A stretch of 64,000 nt of DNA from assembly GCA_032622095.1 (NCBI GenBank), contig CP136066.1, forward strand, positions 175,767,164-175,831,163, read 5' to 3'. Position numbers and translations under genes: made by a program. Positions 45,233-57,260 of this stretch are shown here, one piece after another; the first letter of the stretch is position 1; every line of letters starts with the position of its first letter. The stretch comes from Siphonodentalium dalli (lineage: Eukaryota > Mollusca > Scaphopoda > Gadilida > Siphonodentaliidae). The notes beneath the pieces were generated by a model. The model saw only the letters and a program-made list of their open reading frames with translations. It was not told the origin of the DNA and searched no databases.

Positions 45233-46186
45233 TAGGTAAACGTCTACGTCATTGAAGCTGAATGCGAAACATGATCACACATAAAATAGAGAAAGGAACT
45301 AACTGTTTTCCAAGGCGACAATGTTTATACCATTTGTCGATGCTGTTTAGAACATACATTATTTTGCAAAAAAATCAAAACCGCTGTATATAATACAAGT
45401 GGTTTTGCTTCGAGTCAGAACTGTTCTTGTCAAACTCAGTGATTTTGATACTGTCGTCAGATTTACACCAAATTTCACTACCAACATTCATAGGTACCAT
45501 ACAGGTATATACGATTCACAGACAACCTGAATGGACAGAATCATGACACCGTTTACAGGAATCAATAGAATATAAAGAATATTTTATTTCACCACAAATG
45601 TCTTACTCATAGTATCACCCAGTCACATGGCAGTGTTTTATGTTGGTTCGAGATACCCTGTGAATTTAATAAGGGGCATATTTCACCATATAGAGTAACC
45701 ATATAGTCACCACACACACGCACACCCACTGCATCGAGTTGGACAACTATATCCATCAACAGGTATCAAAGATGGATGGAACTCATGTCCTCACGTTTCA
45801 TGGTCCGGGAACATAAACACCGTTCATAAAGTTTACTTCTTAGAAGATAGATAAGAAGCTTCGATGTTTTATGGTGCCCACATCATAGTGAGCAATGGGT
45901 GATGCCACAGTGTCCTAGTCCCACAAAAAAGGTACCCTGACTTGCTCACCGGAAGCTATATTATGCTAATGATGAACAGATGTTCAGAGCAGTGTTAGCC
46001 ATACTGATAAAAATTGCGATTAGGGTACTATGTCACTAGAATTTGTGTTCATTCTATCAATTGTCATTTTGCCATATCCGTAGTTACGCTGTGCGCGCAA
46101 ACATCAAGCATAACATTGACTATGACCCGATAACCACATAATTAAGTACAAACTAATCACCCCAAACATAGTCATACCACCTTGCT
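45233..46186. other. 3' flank of cGLR copy 2, no gene
   Basis: 45,245-45,272 matches the 3' flank of the 135-629 fragment. 45,755-45,860 repeats the shared block (ATCAACAGGTATCAAAGATG, ACATAAACACCGTTCATAAA, AGAAGATAGATAAGA) found at about 760-860. The rest shows no recognisable feature. Confidence 0.5.
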
Positions 46187-47603
46187 ATGAAAAGGTGCAC
46201 TATTGTGCCTATCTATAAAGGAGCGCCAAAGCCCATGCAAAACCCCAACAGCTATCGTGCAATCACGCTCCTACCAGTCACATATACGTTGTTCGAAATT
46301 ATTATCCTTCGGAGACTACAGTAGAGCTGATTCTTCAAGCATTTTCCGACCATCTTTGTAGAATGGCTTCCAGGAGAGGGTTCTGTCACTGCATATGAGC
46401 TCCAACATAGTGTTTATTATGCAAAGGCAAATAACTCACGTCTCTGTGTGGCCTTTCTTGATTCCAAGAAGGCATTCGACTGTGTATGGCACGAAGGATT
46501 GATTTATAAATTATATGCAAAAGGAGTAAGAGGTCACATGCTCTTATTACTAAACAATATGTATTCTGATATAGAAAGCCAAGTACTTTACAATGGCTTC
46601 CTGTCAAATTATTTTCGCATTGAGCAAGGGACCAGACAGGGAGTTACAATATCTCCCTTTTTATATCTTATTTTCATTGATGGCCTCATAAGATCATTGT
46701 CTGATTCTCCAGATGGTATGCATGTAAGTTGTTTGTCCTGTTCGTGCCCGACGACAGCCGATGATATCACCGTTTCTTCGCTAACTGAAGGTGGTCTTCA
46801 CAGATTACTGACCATGTGCCATTTATACAGTTTGACATGGCGCTTCTCCTTCTCACATGAAAAGAGCAAAGTAGTCGTCTTTAATACATCAAGTAACCGC
46901 GAAAATATAGACTCCCAATCATGGAGCCTAGGATCGGGCCACATAAGCCAAACGAAACAAGTGACACACCTTGGTATAATCCAGGAGTCCAGCAGTTAAA
47001 ATATCCCGAATGTTGAAAGGGCATCAGATCTTATCCGCAAATGCTATTTTTCAGCTTGCCGCTCACCGATTTCCAAGGAATTTAGTCCTATGACCAACCT
47101 AAAGATTTTTAAACACGTTGTCATTCCAAAAGCCCTATATGGCGCCGAAATGTGGTGGAACATGACAGGTTCAACCTATCACAGACTCAATATATAAACC
47201 TTGAAAAGCATACAGAATGTATCTCAAAAATGTGCAGCAAATGGGTACAAGAAGCAGCACGATCCTCTCGCTCTCCTTGCTCGGGATGCAACCCATTGAG
47301 TACGTAGTCGATCGGAGGAAGTTGCTCTTTCTGGGCTCACTAATACACTTACCGAGCAAACATAGAAAAGCTTTGGAAATATTTCTGTTCAGCCTGCACA
47401 GCCTCCTAATCTATAATCGCCCAGCGACAGGTTTTCTGGAAGAAATATCTAGAATTCTCACAAAATATGGCATGTATGACATTCTTCCCAACTATGCAAG
47501 AACTGGGTCCTTTCGAAAATATGATAAAAGTAAAATTGACTCAGTTGAGTATTCTCTAGAAAACTTTAATCTCCCGTCGATACGGTCTGGAGTGAATAGT
47601 TAA
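46187..47603 (+). pseudogene. LINE reverse-transcriptase pseudogene
   Basis: RT blocks in order across several frames: IVPIYKG and SYRAITLLPV (46,190-46,280), VAFLDSKKAFDCVWH with the first catalytic aspartate (about 46,450-46,495), RQGVTISPFLY (about 46,632), and the catalytic box, which reads TADD instead of FADD/YADD (about 46,760). THLG lies at about 46,965, then a C-terminal region to 47,603. A TAG at 46,322-46,324 and frameshifts before 46,448 and after 46,999 break it. Belongs to a different LINE lineage from 25,915-27,297. Confidence 0.8.
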
Positions 47604-48142
47604 CCTCTACATACACATATTCCGGCTTTCCCCAAGTCACTAAATTCCGTTTACTCATTTACGTGATTTATCAGGAATATAATTATACAGCTTATTACTA
47701 TGATATAACCCAGGGGGGGGTCTGCAAAAAAATCTTCCGTATATAGGGCCGGGGTGGGTGGGTGGTCCAGATGCCGAAAACATTGTGCTTGTAAATTTAT
47801 TCCAAAATGGGTTTTTTTTTCAAACAATTTACAAGTACTGACCATGTAATGTTGTTTGTAAGCATGTTAGTACCATGCTTGTTGGTATAGGGCTATATAG
47901 GCAGCTAAAGTGGCTCTTTAGCCTCAGATTTAGCAACATTCTGGATTTTACAGGATCCCGGACCACTTCACAGTGGACCACCGTAATAGCGTTCAGGACA
48001 CTTATGATCATTGGAAGAAATATTTAGTAACAAAATTAATATATTACCCAGTTGTATACCTGAATAAAAGTAATAAAACAAAAAAAAACTGTATCACAAA
48101 TTGGATACTACATGGTGAATACTCAATGATGACTAGATATCA
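47604..48142. other. Intergenic DNA, G-rich stretch
   Basis: 47,708-47,830 (GGGGGGGG, GGGTGGGTGGGTGG, CCAAAATGGG) resembles 6,115-6,235 and 50,200-50,300, a decayed dispersed repeat. No gene. Confidence 0.45.
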
Positions 48143-48146
48143 TTAA

Positions 48147-48640
48147 AGGCACGTGAGGCCTTAGTTGTCGAAAATATTCATATTTGTTCCAATCTCCGAA
48201 AACATAAAAACATTAAAACGCATACAGTTTCGTTCATATATACCATGACCATCGCGTAAACAGCATGCTATCATAAAGACCTACTATATTTTACACAAGG
48301 AAGAGCCTGATTGTGTTACAGAAGACAGCACAGTGTTACTGTCTGATCACACACAAATGATATAAACGCTCTTTATTAGTTCCATGTCAGGAATTCAGCA
48401 GCAAAGAACGCTCTTTATGTTTACCATCCTAATATAAACAAACACCAGGAAAGTAACTTGTTATGCTTTTGTTTACATAACAATGGTCAAACATATGACA
48501 ATAACATACTGTTTATGCGATATTTCTTATTTGTATACGGACAAAGTCTGTCTACATTTTAATATTCTTACTGTTTGTGGCGGTTTTTGACCGGTGGAAA
48601 TATTTTCACAGCATACCCACCGCCAAGGCCAACCGTACCT
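48147..48640 (+). mobile_element. Complete TTAA-type MITE
   Basis: 494 bp between exact TTAA duplications (48,143-48,146 and 48,641-48,644). The ends AGGCACGTGAGGCCTT and the inverse of AGGTACGGTTGGCCTT match at 12 of 16 positions. It contains two ACGCTCTTTAT boxes and the CATGCTATCAT site where the palindrome is inserted in the copy at 32,874. No coding capacity. TTAA targeting suggests piggyBac-type mobilisation. Confidence 0.8.
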
Positions 48641-48644
48641 TTAA

Positions 48645-49335
48645 CCTGATTGTTGCATAACATGAAATTGAAAAGGGTATCTCATAAATGTCTAATGTCT
48701 GAAATACTGTCTTGTTCTGGCATGTAATCAAATTGATTCCTTCTGGTTATTTCTCATATTGAATGATTGCAAGTAATGTTAATTTGCAACAATTATCCAA
48801 ATAAAACTGAATTGGTTATGATGAATGACCGTTACTGTTTACTGTTCAGACAATCCCAACTGAAGGTGACGCTATTCTCATTGAATTTCAGAACTTTATC
48901 TTGGAGCTTTACTGCTCAACAAGACTAAACTAAAATACTAATTGTATACTGTTATCACTTACAAATAGATGAACTGAAATAATGTGATGCATTCAGATGC
49001 ATTGAGAAATGACATCCAATTCTTCATTCTGGTCTATCACCATACCAAACCAAATCAAAATTCGACAACCGACACTTTACTTAATTACTTATATTGCAAA
49101 AACTTTGTACGGACTGAATTTCATAAAGTCGAACAGGGCCCATAACTCTGGTAGGCATTGATGGTCACAACCCGTGATATTATGCATATTCGTCCCCCAT
49201 TTCTGGTCCGTCACCATGCCATAGGGCATCAAAATATGACAACCGACTCTTGAGTTATAATGCAAAATGTTTGTACGGACGGACGGCTCGAGACGTCAAC
49301 TATATACCCGCCGACTAATATCGGGCAGTATAATA
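48645..49335. repeat. Dispersed repeat with a GAGTTATAA...CGGACGGACGG tail
   Basis: 49,020-49,335 has two related segments (ATTCTGGTCYATCACCATNCC, ATCAAAATNNGACAACCGAC, TGCAAAANNTTTGTACGGAC) ending ACGGACGGACGG and GGGCAGTATAATAA. Such tails are common on marine invertebrate retroposons. 48,645-49,020 shows nothing recognisable. Confidence 0.5.
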
Positions 49336-49519
49336 ACCATATATCTATGTGTATACCAAACCAAAAACAATTCCCCTCCCCACCCCGTTGGATAAGACTA
49401 AAGAGTTCTTTGGTCATGCACAAATAATTGTGGAACCCCTGACCTGTGTACCACTATTTACACTGGCCAGTGTTCTCTGTCAGACACAACACACTCGATA
49501 TATTAAGGCTATAGTGGGG

Positions 49520-49997
49520 CTGAAATGGTCACTGTCACCCCCTTTCGTTCAGTTGGGTACCCAGCTTTTTAAAATTTACAGTTGGGTACCCAGCTTTTAT
49601 AAAATTTACAGTTGGGTACCCAGCTTTATGAAATCTCGCCAATGTTACACGCGATCTTTAATTCAACGTGGCCGACAACGTTTGTAGCTTATCCGTCCTT
49701 CAGGGGTTGGTTGGCAATTATCGCAATACGATAGGGGAACACTTAAGTACAGCAGTCTATCTGCAGGATCTACAATTCATTTCAGCTGTTAATATATTTC
49801 AAGCATCGTAAACTTAACAGGTTCATTTGGATAAAAAAACTAACGGCAATCAAATAATTAATAAATCACGTTATGTGTGAGATTTCATAAAGCTGGGTAC
49901 CCAACTGTAAATTTTATAAAAGCTGGGTACCCAACTGTAAATTTTAAAAAGCTGGGTACCAAACTGAACGAAAGGGGGGTGACAGTGACCATTTCAG
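49520..49997. mobile_element. Foldback element, GGTCACTGTCACC-end family, member 2
   Basis: Ends CTGAAATGGTCACTGTCACC / inverse. The arms are ~115 bp, each with three 28-bp subrepeats of the form ACAGTTGGGTACCCAGCTTT. The flanks CTATAGTGGGG (49,509-49,519) and CTATAGTCGGG (49,998-50,008) are a probable 11-bp target duplication with one change. Terminal sequence is shared with 19,020-19,339 but the subrepeats differ. The loop is unrelated AT-rich sequence with no gene. Confidence 0.8.
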
Positions 49998-50009
49998 CTA
50001 TAGTCGGGT

Positions 50010-52800
50010 CTGGGGCGATTTGTGACATATAGTGTACCTACACAATGCTTTATTATTGTTGTTAGATACTGAATACACCAGGAAACACATGGAAATACAG
50101 TTTATTTTTCGTTTTTCTGATCTGTGTTTACCAATAAGTAAGGCAGTTAACACAGTTATTGAAGAACGGCTAAAAAAAACTCTGAAATTTTGATAAAAAC
50201 ATGAGAAAGGGGGGTGTGTCCCCAAATATTTTGATTGCACAAATGGCGTGGTGGCTCCCTCGGGGTCGGAAAAAAAACTTTTTGGGCCCTATATGTGCAA
50301 TTTATTTCCAGACCCCACCTGTATAACCCACATATATTATATGATGTCACATTTTAATATTGTTTAATCAATACTACATATCTTCTGTACCACCTTTACC
50401 TACCATTGTATATTGTTTGTATATACTTCATCTCCAATAATGGAGGAATAAAAGCATATGTCTCTGTCTGACGGTAAAGTTAGAAGTTTATAATCTAAAC
50501 CTCCGTATTGAAGCGCGTGTGGAACACGATTTCTCACAAACGAAGCACTAACTCTGTATCTAGATATGTTGGGCTATCGCGCATGGCGACATTGGGTTTT
50601 GGTCTGTGATGCCCCCGCCCCCACAACTATGGTCAGAATTTTCAAGTTGAAAAAAAATAGGTTTTATTTATTTAACCAGCAGTTAGTGCGAACTTTGTTG
50701 GACAAAATGTGGCATGTTTTCTTACTTTCGGTCAATATTTGTACTGACAGGGCCGTAAATGAGGGTGTGTTTTGACGTTCTAAGTTGGAGACCCCCAAAC
50801 GGAAACCCTCTAGTCGCGTCCCAGCTTAGAAGATGAAATTGTAGTTACTCACAGATGGAACGAGTAACCCATATTACGGTATATATCAATATTTCAATTG
50901 GCGTCAAGTCGATGAAATTAATGGCCAACTTATCACATATTAAAGATGCCCTGCCGATTTGACAGCATAAAAAGACAATTTCTACTTCTTCAACATCAGA
51001 TAAAAGGCCGATTGACGGTTAACCATGCACGTCTCTCGAATACGGTGGCTTTATTTGTCCAGTGACTTTTTAGAAATGAAAAATTTGATTCTGGGAAAAA
51101 CCATTGAATCAAGCTTTGTTTCTAACTGTCTATGTTGATAACACGCATAGTTTTATTATATTAGACATCAGAATAATCAGTAAATTCTAAGTCGAGAAGG
51201 GCCACAACGCCGCTAATAATATCAAACTTGACCTTTATTGTCATGTGAGACATCCATATACCAAATTTGCAAACAATCAGATAACTAAAACTAATGTTAT
51301 CATCCGGGAAATCATTCGGAAACCATATGGGGCGGATGTACACATGGACGGGCGGACACCGGTGATTTATATAGTCCCCCGAAAAAGTGACAAAACTATC
51401 GACTTTCAAATGAGAAACAATCGTTTTGAACTTTTGTCAGCCTAGCAAAAATTCCAATAATCGCCTCGTGTAAAAAGCAACAATTTTTCCGTCGTCCAAA
51501 AGAGGTAGGTAATACAGAGCGTTTTGAATTATGATTTTGTTTATATTAAATACGTTCCAACGTAAAACTGACGGATGCTTTTGTAGATTATCGCGACGCT
51601 TGGGTCATACAAATGATGATGATTGCAAGTTGGGGTTTTCTACATTATAGCCTGGTGAGCAGAAAATAAATACTGGAAAGTTTAACTAATTTGGTGTCAA
51701 ATAGGACCGTAAATCTTTAAACTTTTCTTAACATATTTCTCAATATATAATGTAACAGATTATCGTATGGGATGGCACGTATATCAATAATTATGTTTGG
51801 CGATATTGTGAGCTGTATGTGACTATAAATAGATGCTGGCTGTAAAAGCCGTTTGTAACAGGCTTTATAAATCGGTTCACACCCCTCGGCCAATCAAATT
51901 GCTTCAATTCAAGAACAATATTTCTTGTATGAATCTGTATTTCAACGGGGCCAAAATACAGACTTGAGCTAAATATCACACAGAAATTGACATTAATTGG
52001 ATAGTAAGCTGGAAAAAGATCGGACCGGTATAGGTGTGAAATTCTAACAATGCGCCATGATAATGATCGCACCAGTCACTTGGGAAGTTAAAACACGGAT
52101 CATTCCATTATTAGCGGACATATAGGGGTGGTCTGCATGGGTTGGGGCCCAACACTTTTGGTTGAATATGTTTTTGTCTATCGAGAGGGGCGGGCGATTG
52201 GAAGTAAACTGAACGAGATCCAAACCTGTTTCGAATGTATAATCCACAATAATCACATACTGATCTTCAGAATGATACATTGAGAAAAGTTCACAACTGT
52301 TCTCATATACATGCATGTGCGCGGAAAATACAGGCACTATACACAGGTTTGCTTACGTCTTCTGTTATGAATGCCGGTGATATTTCATCAAACAAACTTC
52401 ATGCAATTAATGTGGAATAGTTTCACTTCGGAGTCCGAACACTACCGGCACATTGTCTCCTGTGTTCTGAACGGTAATTCCATTATGACAACAAGGCGAA
52501 AATAACTTAAACAGCTGAAACAGTTTATTGTCACAACGAAGAATCTGTTTTATCAAGAAACACGTTATCAGTATAAAACGTTCTCAAATTCGGACACAAA
52601 ATGATATATCAATGCTGATATATAATGCAGACCCAAGTGAGCCGATTGTCAACGAACATTTGACTAATTATTCAACAGGAATATGTAACACCACAATCCA
52701 TTCAATTAACTTTTAATTGAATGGTAATTGATAGGTAATCGTCGAATAGAATGTGGCTCAATTGTGTATGCCTTGGGGTGTGAACCGTTTTATAAATATG
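50010..52800. other. Intergenic DNA, no gene recognised
   Basis: 50,495-50,560 is a short piece of the dispersed repeat seen at 14,985 and 53,390. 51,240-51,395 ends in GGGCGGACACCGG...TATAGTCCCCC, another retroposon-like tail. The remaining open frames are short and without recognisable domains. Confidence 0.5.
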
Positions 52801-52802
52801 TC

Positions 52803-52893
52803 ATAACCCCCTTGGGTATCTGTACAAGAAATATAGACCGCGCCGCTTCGCGGCTTGGTCTATATTTCTTGTACAGATACCCAAGGGGGTTAT
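52803..52893. repeat. Near-perfect 91-bp hairpin
   Basis: A 37-bp perfect stem (ATAACCCCCTTGGGTATCTG...) is followed by a 2x2 mismatch and a GCCGC-TTC-GCGGC tip. Flanks are TATAAATATGTC and AACCTATACG. No coding capacity. Confidence 0.9.
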
Positions 52894-52974
52894 AACCTAT
52901 ACGTGCAACATTACACATTACTCGCTGTAATTACTCTGAAACATTACTCGCTGTGTAATGTCACACAGCCTCTT

Positions 52975-53165
52975 GAGGCCACGGTGGTCCAGTCGGTAGA
53001 GTGCTCAGTGCTTTACGCCGTCATATATAGGCTGTCCAGTCGGTAGAGTGCTCAGTGCATTACGCCGTCATATATAGGCTGTCAAGTCGGTAGAGCGCTC
53101 AGTGCATTACGCCGTCATATGTAGGCCGTTCAGCGTTGACAAGCGCGGATTCCTGACCATGCACG
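52975..53165 (+). repeat. tRNA-SINE-like head with a triplicated 47-bp unit
   Basis: GGCCACGGTGGTCCAGTCGG TAGAGTGCTCAGTG resembles the 5' half of tRNA-derived SINEs, including a TGGTCCAGTCGG pol III A-box. The 47-bp unit starting TCCAGTCGGTAGAG occurs at 52,988, 53,035 and 53,082. The expected B-box (GGTTCGAATCC) is replaced by a GCGGATTCCTGACC-like remnant, so it is not a functional tRNA. Confidence 0.6.
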
Positions 53166-53640
53166 CTAAGGGAGTGTAATCAGATCCTGTATCTGGGTAA
53201 GTTTGTCATTTGCTTTCCGAGAGTCAGTGGTTTCTACGTGCGGTAAATGACCATTTTCGTGGTCTTTCCCGCACCCGTAAAACTGACTACGTCGTGATAT
53301 GGCATACCGACTGTAACGACGATTACCCCCCCCCCCCCCGCAAATAACCAACCAATAAACGTAGTGAGTTTGTTAGTCGTCAGTGATAAACGAAATGTGT
53401 CATATTAAAGTCATCATTAAATAAGACTGTGTCTCGTGTGTAACACTTCACACTCGGTGTTATGTGGAGTTTATCAACATACTCTTAATGTAGTTGTTCC
53501 ACCATTGACGATCTCACACCAAACCGTGGATCAAAGTATCGTTTTATATCGCTGGACGGGCAGGCTTTTATATCTAAACCTCCCTATTGATGCTGGGCGT
53601 GGGACGGACACGGTTACTCACAAACGAATCATACAATAAC
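53166..53640. repeat. Dispersed repeat and C-run
   Basis: 53,326-53,339 is a 14-C run. 53,390-53,640 matches 14,985-15,190 (CATTAAATAA, CACTCGGTG, GGAGTTTATCA, TCTAAACCTCC, TACTCACA). Confidence 0.55.
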
Positions 53641-55694
53641 GGGTTATGAAGGTCATGTCGTCAAATTTCTTTTAAAATCGATTGTCGACAATTTGGGAGA
53701 TAAATATTACCTACATTTTATCAAGTTAATCGTTAATTATATCTAAATAAATCTCAAATAATGATAGCAGTAAATTTCCTTTTTGCACAGATTTTATTTT
53801 ACAATCAGCGATAAATGTGTGAACTCTAAAACTAAGGTAAATGTTGGGGTATGTTTAAAGGGACGGATGGCCCTCGTTACAGATTATAATTTAGAAATAA
53901 CAGTTACCACATTATGAAAAATTTCCCCAAGAATATAACAATAGTATTGTATAATGCTATAGTATGAATGCGATCATATCCACAAAACACTCCTTGTGTG
54001 AGCCGAGCGTTTGGTTATATACATCACGTACATAATGAGTGATAAGCAACACACTCAACACCGTGGTAATATTTAGGAGAGTGATTCACGTTGGTCCATT
54101 CAACATTGAAATTATGAGGGCGAAGATTAGCGAGCGCTATTCCGGTATGTTGTAAACAACTTGGTGGCATTTTTAACCAAAATTCAATAGTAGGGTCCCC
54201 GGTGTTGAGTGTTCTGCTTATCGAATACTCTTTACGTACTGCTTGTTTACATAACATGGTGTTTGTTTACATAACATCGACTACAAACATGACAATAACA
54301 TGCAATTTACGCGATACTTATGATTGGTATAAGAACAAAATTTGTGACTTTTAACAGCAGTACCCACCACCAACGCTTACCGTATATGTAAAGAAACATC
54401 CGCAGAGAGAGAGTCGACAAAACGCTTGTAAACTGTTATTATTGGCTTTTCACAGATTTTCAGTCCAAAATTTATAAGAAATCTCATAGTATCCGTATTT
54501 TTAGAATCATCTTTGTTTATTGTCGTTAATGGTATAACTACAGCAATATGGTGAATTTTACACGAACAGACTCATCCGATCATCATAAAACGTTTTATGT
54601 TCGGGGTGACTTTTAGATGACAGCTATCATTTTTTTTCCCGAAATTCGTTTCAAAACATGACCGTCAGCATCCATCTTTGATTTCAAATTTGAATCCTTC
54701 GGCCAACAGTGAGTTGATTGATGCTCCTTCGATAAAAAAAAAAGAAGAAGAGTTAGAATTGCGTGTGTGTAACTTTTATTCTAAACCACCGTATTTCATT
54801 CTTGATTTCTGGCGAAAACCATCTATGAGCAGAAAAAATAAGCCCAAACAGTCTCAGAGTCACAAAATCTCAGTTGAATAATTGAATGACTTCACTAAAC
54901 CAGAAATCGAACACAAACTACCAAGGGATTAAAAGAAAATTCTATAATGATGTGCATGTATATGTTGTAAAATCACAATTGGAATCTGTCCCAATATATA
55001 CATAAACTAGCATATTTGTTCTGTTGATGGTGTCTTTTAAAAATACTAACTCAGAGAAAAGAGCAGTCATTTGAAAGTACAACATATTTTAAATAAATAT
55101 TTTTCTTCATTTAGTTCATTCATTGTTTGATATTCACGGTTAACGAGACACGAATCAGCATTTTGAGGCTCCAGTGTAATGATTTGAGTAAAACAGATTT
55201 CAGTGCCATTCTATTAATCCTATAGCTTATACTCCCAAAAGCAAAGTTCCTTAATGGTTTGAAAAGACTTAATTTATGATAAAACATATTGTAACTTGCA
55301 CCCATGAAAAGGGACCCAATCTTCAACCACCACAATTTATAATCTGTTTTGTTCTATGAGCTATCAATCGCAGGATATTATGCACAACAACTGGGTTGAA
55401 ACTACTGTACTTGACGACGGAGAGGAACAAATAAATCCGATACGTAGGAATAATGCACACTAGAGTAGAAGTGGCGTGTGCTCTCTAGTTTATCCACGAT
55501 TAACACAAAAGTAAATTGGAATGTCATGATTCGGCATAAATGCAATTCGTTGAACAATCTGGGTAAAATACCGACCATGAGGTAGTGATTGGTATTCATC
55601 GGACCATGTTTGTTAGACTGACCACACATTTAATTGGTAACAGAAACTCATCACTGATTGTAAGTTTCTCGGGCTGATTGGGTGTCATAAATAT
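53641..55694. other. Intergenic DNA with a MITE scrap
   Basis: 54,245-54,390 is a diverged piece of the TTAA MITE (GTTTACATAACA, CATGACAATAACATGC, CAGTACCCACCACCAA). No gene recognised in the rest. Short frames at 54,678, 55,120 and 55,402 have no family resemblance. Confidence 0.5.
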
Positions 55695-55799
55695 GTTATA
55701 AGCACGGCGTCCGATTTATAAGTGAAATAAACTCCACGTGCGCCATCCGCGCGCTTGTGATCTTTATTTCATTTATAAATCGGACGCCGTGCTTATAAC
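55695..55799. repeat. Near-perfect 105-bp hairpin
   Basis: A 37-bp stem (GTTATAAGCACGGCGTCCGA...) with one mismatch is capped by a GC-rich tip that pairs as CAC-GT-GCGC / GCGC-TT-GTG. The left flank CATAAATAT resembles that of the 52,803 hairpin. Confidence 0.9.
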
Positions 55800-57260
55800 G
55801 TATATATAGAAACCAGATATTAAAATAATGATTGGCGTCGATATGAAGCAAGTTCAATCAATAAACAGTTCAATGTCAAATAATATAGTTTCTTTCATCA
55901 TCTTTGAAATTCAGACTGTTTCAACTATAAAGAGTTGCCTGGGGAGACATACATTTGATTTGATGGCATTAATATTTTTTTTCTAACAAAATAATGTTGT
56001 GTTTTGCAAATTACACAGGTATCTGCCTAACACAGACGCGGGCGTTATCATTGATTTTAATTAATAAATTCGCCACTCAGTAATATCAGTATACATCGGA
56101 ATGGTTTAATATTCGCTTTGAGGGATGATCAGGAAAGTGAAGCAGACAACAGACAGCATACATGATAATACAAGTACAGAAGGGTTCGTATTGATTGGTG
56201 AGATAACATGGTGAATATATTATCTGAACTACTTGTCAATGTGGTAAAGAAATTGTTAAAAAAAACTATCTAAATACAGGCACGATATTTACAATTAGTC
56301 TGTGCAATTTAAGAAAGAACTTTACATAGAACAATGGCCCAAGTTAGATCAACATTTCATCAACATAAAATCAAAACCTTATCAAAATTACACTACCCAC
56401 CTATCCTTCATTTGTGTCCATTGTTAGTGGAAACAGTATTTTGAGGGCTTATATATAAGGAAAAGCTCTATGAATATGCAACATTCTAATTGACTAAACT
56501 ATCACACCACACTGTGTGACTTTATTGGACCATAATGTCGGATGGGAAACTTTTCCATGTTTCGTGACTTCATACACCAAAAGTACACCTCCAACTAACA
56601 AGAGCATTGGTTCCATTTATTTAATATGACAAATACGCTGATGTGGTAGTCAATATTTAATGGCAGTATGGCACGTCTATAAAAATACACAAAACTAGTG
56701 TTTTCTGAAACAAAATACAAAAGAACAATAGGTATCACAACTCATGGTTTGACCAACTCACAAACTTAAAAGCGTTCCCGGAAATAGAGGATTCGAGTTT
56801 TTTAGTGAATCAATTACGTCATGGCGCAGTGCTGAACATATAATAACATCACGGCAGAGCTGAATACCGATATGTACATGCATATGTCTGTTTGCGTTTC
56901 CATGTACGTTCGTGGCTAGCAATGCAGTCATTACGTAATCTTCGGTATTGACACATATACATTTATTTGATTTAGACCTGCATAATTATTCAACACTTTA
57001 TAAATCTAGATATATACATCGTTGGCGTGACCTTATTAATGCCGGTATATGTCCAATGTCACAAGATTATTATGAGTAATATCGAGATAACATGGGACGA
57101 ATATATTTACGCTTGTTGACAATGCGATAAATCACTATCTGATATTGACACCGGCCACCTGTTGTGTGTGTAATACAATAAGTGATAGACGTTTGGAATA
57201 TAGGATGAAGTTATCTCCAGATTTCCAATTTAGATTACATCAGATCGTAAGTATTATATA

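Larger units (their letters stand above)
22660..45240 (+). repeat. Segmental duplication, copy B (interrupted)
   Basis: 22,660-23,893 and 25,730-30,480 are collinear with segment C (55,840-59,640). 30,480-32,870 plus 42,099-45,240 are collinear with segment A (9,019-14,690). The insertions absent from C or A are at 23,898-25,725, 25,915-27,297, 27,442-28,804 and 32,874-42,098. C carries its own insertion at 57,261-57,720. B also lacks ~170 bp present in A and C near 30,690. Confidence 0.85.
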
